Origin: Nematostella vectensis | Lineage: Eukaryota; Cnidaria; Anthozoa; Actiniaria; Edwardsiidae | DNA: 64,000 bases | Assembly: GCF_932526225.1 (NCBI RefSeq) | Contig: NC_064042.1 | Location: 15,387,040 to 15,451,039 of the forward strand | Direction of reading: 5' to 3' | Part shown: positions 57,358-64,000 of the stretch, piece by piece | How the letters are laid out: each line of letters begins with the position of its first letter | How positions within the stretch are numbered: the first letter of the stretch is position 1 | The notes under the pieces: model-generated | What the model was told of the DNA's origin: nothing | The model's input: the letters and a program-made list of their open reading frames with translations, nothing else | Databases searched by the model: none | Program-made: the position numbers and the translations under genes

Positions 57358-60300
57358 TATTATGGCGGGGGCTGTGGTTATGGCGGCCACGAATTTTCTT
57401 GGCTCCGTCGCTATCCTACTGGTATCGCTTGTAATTCTTTCAAATCTCAACAATACCTCTGAAATCTTATCAAGAAACACCTCTGAGTTCAATTTGTCTG
57501 GATGGATCAGCAAATACAAGTTACTGCTGATCGGTAGCGAAAGTTTTCTTACTTCTACTCGATCGTCAAGATCCGCCATCTTGAATCCTTATGATGTTCA
57601 TCCTGGTCTACCAAGGCTCATCTGTAATCTGTTGCTGCTGGGTGGTAATATATCGCTTAACCCTGGTCCAAACTGGAAATTTCCCTGTGGCATATGTGCG
57701 AAACCTGTCAAATCCAACCAAAGAGGCATCCAATGTGACTCGTGTGACCTGTGGTTTCATTCGTCATGCTGCCAAATTGGTAATTCAACCTATAACTCCT
57801 TGGCTAATAACTCTTGTACATGGATCTGTCCATGTTGTGGCTCATCTAACTTTTCAAGTGGATCAATCTTCACCTCATCATCCAACTCCATAAGTATTAG
57901 CAACTCATTCACTATTCTATCAACTAATCATGATGAACCATCAAATTCACGTTCTACGCATAGTCTTTATAGTCCTCTTCCTGTCACATCTACCCCGGTT
58001 AAACGCTTCAGGAAAATCACTAGACTCAATTGTATTGAAATCAATTGTGACAGCATAAAGAGCTCTGAACGTGCAGCAGTTTTTGCCAGCCATGTTAGTA
58101 TGTATAATCCTGATGTTATTTTTGGGTGTGAATCCAAACTCAGCCCAGAAGATCCAACATACTCGTCCTTTCCACCAGACTACACAGTATATCGTAAAGA
58201 TCGATTGGATTCAGGTGGTGGAGGTGTGTTTATTGCCATCAAGCACGACATCCCATCATTTGCATCACCGAACCACACTATTGACTCTGGAGACGAAGAT
58301 GAATCATTATGGGTTTCTGTAAAGCTCGCCAAACAAAAGGAACTCTATCTGTGTTCTTTCTACAAACCTCCCAAGGCTACTACATCACGTATCGACTACC
58401 TTTCACATGCTGTTCTCAAAATTTTCGACAAGAATAAAAAATCTCACCCTAACATTGTTATTGCTGGCGATTTTAACTGTGGAGACATAAACTGGAACTC
58501 TGACCCTCCTTCAATCACTAACCATGCGTCGGCACCCATGATGAATTACCTACTGGATTTTATCAGCAATAACGCTCTTACTCAACACGTCCTACATCCC
58601 ACACGCCCAGCTTCTCTTAATACTTTGGATCTGGTGTTATCGTCATCTCCTGCTCTAGTATCCGATGTCAGAATCCTCCCAGGTATGAGTGACCACGATA
58701 TTGTGTCTTTTTCTATCACCTGTAAGCCTCCAAGGCTAACAAGTCCCCCCCACAAAGTTTATATGTACGATAAAATGGATGTCGAGGGTCTCCATCGTGA
58801 TGCTATGACCTTGGCTAGTGAGTTCTTCTCTTCATGTGAGTCTAGGTCAGTGGAGTCAAATTGGTCGCATTTCAAGAACGGTCTCTTATCTGCTGTTGAA
58901 AAACATGTTCCTTCCAAACTGACCAAGTCGAAACTTTCTTTACCTTGGATGTCACCAACCATTAAACGCCTTATGAGGAAACGAGATTCTCTCCTCCTTA
59001 GAGCTAAACGTAGTAACAACAAAAGCTCAGAAGTATGGCGTGCTTACCGTCAACAGAGGAACAAAGTCGTCAAGGCTCTCAAGGTTGCACATAACAACTA
59101 TTTGAATGACGTGATAGGCGAAAGTTTGCAATCAGATCCCAAGAAATTTTGGAGATATGTTAAACGCTCAAGATCAGAAAATGTAGGCATTCCAACTCTC
59201 CGTAAGGATAACATGCTTTTTATATCAGATGCAGATAAAGCTGAGGCTCTTAACCATCATTTCCAGAGCGTTTTCACTAGTGATAATGGTCAACTTCCGG
59301 ATCTGTCGACTTCTAGTTACCCTACAATTAAAGATATTATCTTTACCGAGCCTGGCATTCGTAAGCAGCTTGAAAGTCTCAATCCATCTAAGTCTGTTGG
59401 ACCGGATGGTCTTTCTCCAAGAATCCTCCGTGATCTATCATCTGAGATCTCAAATGTGCTCACGTTTATCTTCCAGCAAAGTTTTGACTCAGGTATTTTG
59501 CCTGAAGACTGGTTAAAAGCTTTGGTAGTCCCTGTCTTCAAAAAATCCAGCAAGGACAACCCTGAGAACTACCGTCCCATATCCCTGACTTGTATATGCT
59601 GTAAAGTTATGGAACATGTAGTGCTAAGCCATCTGAACAGTCACACTGCTATGAACAACATCTTATCTGATTTGCAACACGGTTTTCGTTCTGGTTTTTC
59701 TTGTGAGACGCAGCTTGTTCTTACTACTTATGACTGGGCTACTTCTCTTAATAATCAAGGCCAGGTTGATGCTTTATTACTCCACTTCAGTAAAGCCTTT
59801 GATAAAGTCTCGCATTCCAAACTTTTGTATAAGCTCCGTAGTTATGGTATCTGCGGTAAGACTTGCCAATGGATCACTAGTTTCTTATCTGTTAGAACAC
59901 AATTTGTCTCTGTGAATGGTACCCACTCCAGCTGTACTCCAGTGACCTCAGGCGTTCCTCAAGGTTCTGTGTTGGGTCCGGCGCTCTTCCTCTTGTTCAT
60001 CAACGACATTACTCTCTGCACCAGGTCTCACCTACGTTTATTTGCTGATGATACTGTAGTCTATCGCAATATCAGGTCTGCAGATGATCATCAAGTGCTC
60101 CAGCAAGACCTGGATAACTTAACTAAATGGTCAAATGATTGGCAAATGGAATTCAACGTGTGTAAGTGTCATCTGCTTTCTATCACAAACAAGCGCAAAC
60201 CATCCTTGCATACTTACTCCATCAACAATAAGTCTCTATCCAAAGTTGCAGAGCAAGATTACCTTGGAGTACGCTGTTCCTCCAATCTTCGCTGGGGCCC

Positions 60301-61544
60301 CCACGCATCTAAAATCTCGGATAAGGCAAACAAAGTTCTTGGTCTTCTTCGCAGGACTTTGAAACCATGCAGTCAGCTAGTTAAAGAGAGAGCATACTTT
60401 ACCTTAGTAAGACCTATTCTTGAATACGCAGCTCCAGCTTGGAACCCTTATACTGATACCGATGTCAATCGCCTGGAACAAGTGCAAAAAAACGCTGCAC
60501 GGTTCGTCACCAACACATATGACCCGTATGCAAGTACCACAAAACTTGTTAAAGACCTATCTTGGGACACTCTTGAACAAAGACGTTTAACTAGTCAGGC
60601 TATCTTATTTTATAAATTTCATAATAGTCTTATATATGCTAAATTACCTGATCTTGTCACGCGATCAACCAGATCCACCAGGCGCAAAGAGCTGTATTAT
60701 AACCAATTGCAAGCAAATACCCTAGCTTTCAACTATTCTTTTTTCGCTAGAGCCATAAGAATCTGGAATTTGCTCCCCAACGACGTCAAATCAATTAATA
60801 CCCTTGCCAAGTATAAGGCTGCTGTTCAGCCTGCAGTTAGATCTCTACAAGTACCTAGCTACTTGCGCAGGCTTTAGATCCCCAACCCATTAGCTGCTTA
60901 GTTTGTTTGTTTATTTATTATTCATTCATTTATTTATTTATTTAGCTATTTATCTATTTATTATTTATGTATTTAGCTATTTATCTATATCATTTATCTG
61001 CAATTAGATTTAAAGTGCATGTTACTTGTGTTAGCATTTAGATCCTCAATGGTCCTTTCCCCTTGTGGCGTTCTGTGCTTCTGTCTGCGCCGGAGTCCTC
61101 TGCAATGCTTTGTTGAAGCGGTTGCGAGTGATTCTGGTGTGGATGGGGGTGTGGAGCGCCGTAGGGGGAAGGGTCCATTAAATATTTCGTTTGTCTGCTT
61201 GTTATTCACTACTAATTTATTTATTTGTTTATTACCTATTTGTCTCAAGTATCTAACCTGTTTTCTTATTTTATCTATTTACTTATTTATTTATTTATTT
61301 ACTTATTTATACATTGATGTTTGTTTTTGCTACAGTTACTCTTTAATACTCTTTGTATCATAATTATACAATAATTACAATATTTACTTATACAGTTACT
61401 CTTTAATACTCTTTGTATCATAATTATTCGTTATTATTTGAGCAATACTTATTGTAATTATTTTAGCTCTATATGCCTCCTAGTATTAGCGAAAGCTACT
61501 TATAGGAGTAATAAATCGAAGTATCGAAGTATCGAAGTATCGAA
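57358..61544 (+). mobile_element. full-length CR1/L2-like LINE
   Basis: A 4187-bp non-LTR element lies between target duplications actgat (57352-57357 and 61545-61550). It starts tattATGGCGGGGGC. It ends in an 8-bp repeat tail, about three copies of gtatcgaa, similar in style to CR1 tails. The empty site is visible in duplication copy A (gcactgatagcattt), so the boundaries are exact. The 3' UTR (60878-61544) is rich in ttta/tttatt runs. Confidence 0.95.
57362..60877 (+). CDS. LINE ORF2: PHD-like finger, endonuclease, reverse transcriptase
   Basis: An uninterrupted 1171-codon frame from MAGAVVMAATNFLG; nine codons upstream are open but precede the element. In order: a hydrophobic N terminus; the NPGP motif (LNPGPNWK) near residue 98; a Cys/His PHD-like finger (CGICAKPV ... 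CDSCDLWFHSSC ... CPCC) at about 105-160; an AP-like endonuclease (AGDFNCGDINW, MSDHDIVSF); and a reverse transcriptase (ENYRPISL, SKAFDKVSH, GVPQGSVLGP, FADDTVVY). Motif A reads LLHFSKAFD: the first catalytic Asp, normally LDFSKAFD, is His (codon CAC). FADD is intact. The copy therefore looks young but probably cannot reverse-transcribe. It is antisense to TSEN15 copy B. Confidence 0.95.
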   Translation: MAGAVVMAATNFLGSVAILLVSLVILSNLNNTSEILSRNTSEFNLSGWISKYKLLLIGSESFLTSTRSSRSAILNPYDVHPGLPRLICNLLLLGGNISLNPGPNWKFPCGICAKPVKSNQRGIQCDSCDLWFHSSCCQIGNSTYNSLANNSCTWICPCCGSSNFSSGSIFTSSSNSISISNSFTILSTNHDEPSNSRSTHSLYSPLPVTSTPVKRFRKITRLNCIEINCDSIKSSERAAVFASHVSMYNPDVIFGCESKLSPEDPTYSSFPPDYTVYRKDRLDSGGGGVFIAIKHDIPSFASPNHTIDSGDEDESLWVSVKLAKQKELYLCSFYKPPKATTSRIDYLSHAVLKIFDKNKKSHPNIVIAGDFNCGDINWNSDPPSITNHASAPMMNYLLDFISNNALTQHVLHPTRPASLNTLDLVLSSSPALVSDVRILPGMSDHDIVSFSITCKPPRLTSPPHKVYMYDKMDVEGLHRDAMTLASEFFSSCESRSVESNWSHFKNGLLSAVEKHVPSKLTKSKLSLPWMSPTIKRLMRKRDSLLLRAKRSNNKSSEVWRAYRQQRNKVVKALKVAHNNYLNDVIGESLQSDPKKFWRYVKRSRSENVGIPTLRKDNMLFISDADKAEALNHHFQSVFTSDNGQLPDLSTSSYPTIKDIIFTEPGIRKQLESLNPSKSVGPDGLSPRILRDLSSEISNVLTFIFQQSFDSGILPEDWLKALVVPVFKKSSKDNPENYRPISLTCICCKVMEHVVLSHLNSHTAMNNILSDLQHGFRSGFSCETQLVLTTYDWATSLNNQGQVDALLLHFSKAFDKVSHSKLLYKLRSYGICGKTCQWITSFLSVRTQFVSVNGTHSSCTPVTSGVPQGSVLGPALFLLFINDITLCTRSHLRLFADDTVVYRNIRSADDHQVLQQDLDNLTKWSNDWQMEFNVCKCHLLSITNKRKPSLHTYSINNKSLSKVAEQDYLGVRCSSNLRWGPHASKISDKANKVLGLLRRTLKPCSQLVKERAYFTLVRPILEYAAPAWNPYTDTDVNRLEQVQKNAARFVTNTYDPYASTTKLVKDLSWDTLEQRRLTSQAILFYKFHNSLIYAKLPDLVTRSTRSTRRKELYYNQLQANTLAFNYSFFARAIRIWNLLPNDVKSINTLAKYKAAVQPAVRSLQVPSYLRRL

Positions 61545-61550
61545 ACTGAT

Positions 61551-62316
61551 AGCATTTTTGGTGGGGGAAGGGTTCAGAGAGAACCAGATTTACCGGGAGA
61601 AGGGGGGAGTATTGGGGTTGATGGATGACGGGCTGAGATAAGGAAGTTTCTCTTTGGCATTGTGGCCTTATCCTCCGGTCACCTTTTTCTTCGTCTCTTG
61701 GGTTTTACCGCTCCCTCTATGACTTTCTCTTCCGTTGGGGGATCTGGTTGTTCAAGTCCACTGAACAACTTATAATAAACGATACTAGAGTCCGAATCAC
61801 AAATAGCCAAGGTCGCAACCTTGTTCCTTTCATCTTGACTTTGTCCAGAAACATTTACCCCTTCAACCAAGTTCTTCATTTGCTGCATACTAAGACTTAG
61901 AGTTGCATTAACCGGAACAATTACTTCCAAGTCTTGATTCTTCTTGGGTTTACCCGTAATGTAGAATATTTTAAGTTTTTCGCACGAATGTATCTCCACT
62001 TCGCGCCAGTATTTCGCTTCGCAAAGATCGAGATAAACCAACATCGTCGCTCTGGTCGCACCATCATTGAGCCCATGTGCTTTTATTTCTTGAAATTTAG
62101 GATGTAACTCTATCCACCGTTTACGTGAAACTTTAAAGTCCAAGTTATCGGCCATCAATTCGCGAGTTATATTCGGTACAATGGATTGCAAAGGTTAGAA
62201 GTTTAACTCTAGCAAGAAGATGACAATTACAGCCAGGCGTTACACGGTCGGTGTAGTGCACAGGTATCCCAATCTCTGTTAATTTGGTTGGCAGTTTCTC
62301 GAAGTTTCATCTCGAG
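61551..62316. repeat. 931-bp duplication, copy B, right part
   Basis: Matches 56427-57191 with one extra G and about one substitution. After ctcgag at 62311-62316 the sequence continues into native upstream DNA, whereas copy A is followed by the next repeat unit. Confidence 0.93.
61679..62191 (-). CDS. TSEN15: tRNA-splicing endonuclease subunit Sen15-like, copy B
   Basis: Identical in protein sequence to copy A (Sen15 family, 170 residues, single exon; see 56554-57066). This copy keeps the native upstream region beyond 62316 and so probably the original promoter. The LINE cuts its 3' flank at 61544, about 135 bp after the stop, which removes the AATAAA that copy A has. Many tttatt runs in the 3' part of the LINE provide AATAAA on this strand and could replace it. 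Either copy could supply the protein; expression is unknown. Confidence 0.92.
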   Translation of the reverse strand: MQSIVPNITRELMADNLDFKVSRKRWIELHPKFQEIKAHGLNDGATRATMLVYLDLCEAKYWREVEIHSCEKLKIFYITGKPKKNQDLEVIVPVNATLSLSMQQMKNLVEGVNVSGQSQDERNKVATLAICDSDSSIVYYKLFSGLEQPDPPTEEKVIEGAVKPKRRRKR

Positions 62317-62793
62317 CGACCTCGCGTGGAATGCCGACATTTACACATACCGTAATTGCTTGAATGAGCACTTCCATCGAATAAGCGCCTCACTCGGACA
62401 TGCGCCTCGACCCACGCGCCTGGAGAGAAGGAGGCGCGCGCCTGGTCTTTTTCTCGCTTCTTTCCCAACCCTTTGGCTTGCTACGCAGGCTACGCCTGGG
62501 AGGGGGGGTATTTGACACCCTACCCATGATGCATCGTATCATCTTAGTCACAAAGGCGGTAAGAGCATGGGCAAAAATACAGTGAATATACAGCGGAAAA
62601 TTGTTATGCAATTGGAATAAATGAAGCTGAAACTTACATTGTGTTTAGTTGTTGGTGTTGTTTGTGCCCTGGTGGAAAAACCTAATATTTGATTCGAGAC
62701 TGACATTCAGGAAAAAAAACAGGTCGGAAGATTTCCTGGATCAGTGCCTGCGTATTCTCGTTGTGCGTGGGCCACCTCTACCTTACACACGGC
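62317..62793. other. TSEN15 upstream region with repeat-like GC-rich block
   Basis: Contains the likely promoter of TSEN15 copy B. At 62385-62520 a GC-rich stretch (ggaggcgcgcgcctgg, ctttggcttgctacgcaggc) looks like a dispersed repeat. I cannot assign a family. Confidence 0.4.
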
Positions 62794-62826
62794 ATGGATA
62801 AGCAGAACGTTAACGGAGATAAAATC
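62794..62826 (+). CDS. possible first exon of a further gene
   Basis: ATG GAT AAG CAG AAC opens a short frame (MDKQNVNGDKI) that ends at AAAATC|GTAAGTC, a strong donor, in phase 0. Head-to-head with TSEN15 copy B. The minisatellite starts about 30 bp after the donor. Further exons would lie beyond the window. Confidence 0.35.
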
Positions 62827-62854
62827 GTAAGTCGTATTACTTGCGATTGTAAAC

Positions 62855-64000
62855 TGCGTGACTCAGTCAGTGCATAACTCGCTATTCCTGGTATAAAATC
62901 ATTCTAGAAACATGTAGAATGCGTCAGGGTCAGTGCATAGCTCGCGATTTCTGATATAAAATCATTCTAAAACATGTAAAATGCGTCCGGGTCAGTGCAT
63001 AACTCGCGATTCCTGATATAGAATCATTCTAAAAACATGTAGAAATACGTCAGGGTCAATGCATAATTCGCGATTCCTGATATAGAATCATTCTAGAAAC
63101 ATGTAGAATGCGTCCGGGTCAGTGCATAACTCGCGATTCCTGATATAGAATCATTCTAGAAACATGTAGAAATACGTCAGGGTCAGTGCATAACTCGCGA
63201 TTCCTGATATAGAATCATTCTAGAAACATGTAGAAATACGTCCAGGGTCAGTGCATAACTCACGATTCCTGATATAGAATCATTCTAGAAACATGTAGAA
63301 ATGCGTCAGGATCAGTGCATTACTCGCGATTCCTGACATAAAATCATTCTAGAAACATGTAGAAATACGTCAGGGTCAATGCATAATTCGCGATTCCTGA
63401 TATAGAATCATTCTAGAAACATGTAGAATGCGTCCGGGTCAGTGCATAACTCGCGATTCCTGATATAGAATCATTCTAGAAACATGTAGAATGCGTCCGG
63501 GTCAGTGCATAACTCGCGATTCCTGATATAGAATCATTCTAGAAACATGTAGAAATACGTCAGGGTCAGTGCATAACTCACGATTCCTGATATAGAATCA
63601 TTCTAGAAACATGTAGAAATGCGTCAGGGTCAGTGCATAACTCGCGATTCCTGATATAGAATCATTCTAGAAAGATGTAGAATGCGTCCGGGTCAGTGCA
63701 TAACTCGCGATTCCTGATATAGAATCATTCTAGAAACATGTAGAAATACGTCAGGGTCCGTGCATAAATCGCGATTCCTGATATAGAATCATTCTAGAAA
63801 CATGTAGAAATACGTCAGGGTCAGTGCATAACTCGCGATTCCTGATATAGAATCATTCTAGAAACATGTAGAAATACGTCAGGGTCAGTGCATAACTCGC
63901 GATTCCTGATATAAAATCATTCTAGAAACATGTAGAATGCGTCCGGGTCAGTGCATAACTCGCGATTCCTGATATAAAATCATTCTAGAAACATGTAAAA
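62855..64000. repeat. 62-63-bp minisatellite at the right edge
   Basis: About 18 units of gtcagtgcataactcgcgat followed by tcctgatatagaatcattct and agaaacatgtagaa, with alternating atgcgtccg and atacgtcag endings. It runs off the window. Confidence 0.95.

Overview
This is animal nuclear DNA: intron-rich genes with GT/AG junctions, LTR and non-LTR retrotransposons, MITE-like elements, and tandem repeats covering roughly a third of the window. No species-specific marker is visible. My best guess is an anthozoan cnidarian, based on the style of the TSP1-repeat protein and of the CR1/L2-like LINEs; this is inference only.

Layout. 1-10256: one large 56-bp minisatellite, split by a nearly intact Ty3/Gypsy element (3529-8071) with clean LTRs and a 5-bp target duplication. 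10261-13024 (+): 3' part of a gene encoding three thrombospondin type-1 repeats and a cysteine-rich C-terminal module; its stop codon lies inside a 37-bp minisatellite. 14437-18708: a decayed CR1/L2-like LINE carrying a 659-bp TIR element with a 10-bp target duplication. 20254-20487 (-): a possible small single-pass membrane protein. 22631-50054 (-): a CEP63/DEUP1-family centriole-assembly gene, which I resolve into 23 coding exons (724 codons plus stop) with every exon-exon phase consistent. Most of this gene is intron filled with minisatellites. About 700 bp away and head-to-head is a ten-exon gene (50755-55684, +) for a 307-residue protein I do not recognise. Next is a single-exon TSEN15-like gene (-), tandemly duplicated in a 931-bp unit. 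The second unit is split by a full-length LINE (57358-61544). The window ends in a 62-63-bp minisatellite, possibly in the first intron of another gene.

The most striking feature is where the minisatellites sit. At least five arrays have units that begin at, or include, an exon boundary: the CEP63 exon 5 donor, the CEP63 exon 20 and 22 acceptors, the exon 6 acceptor of the 307-residue gene, and the last codons and stop of the TSP1 gene. Two more abut an acceptor. The result is rows of copied splice sites. At CEP63 exon 22 the copies are in frame (45 bp, 15 residues); at exon 6 of the 307-residue gene upstream choices run into stops. Another intronic array in CEP63 carries an AATAAA in nearly every unit on the sense strand. 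Very long open frames inside the arrays are by-products of unit lengths divisible by three, and I do not call them genes.
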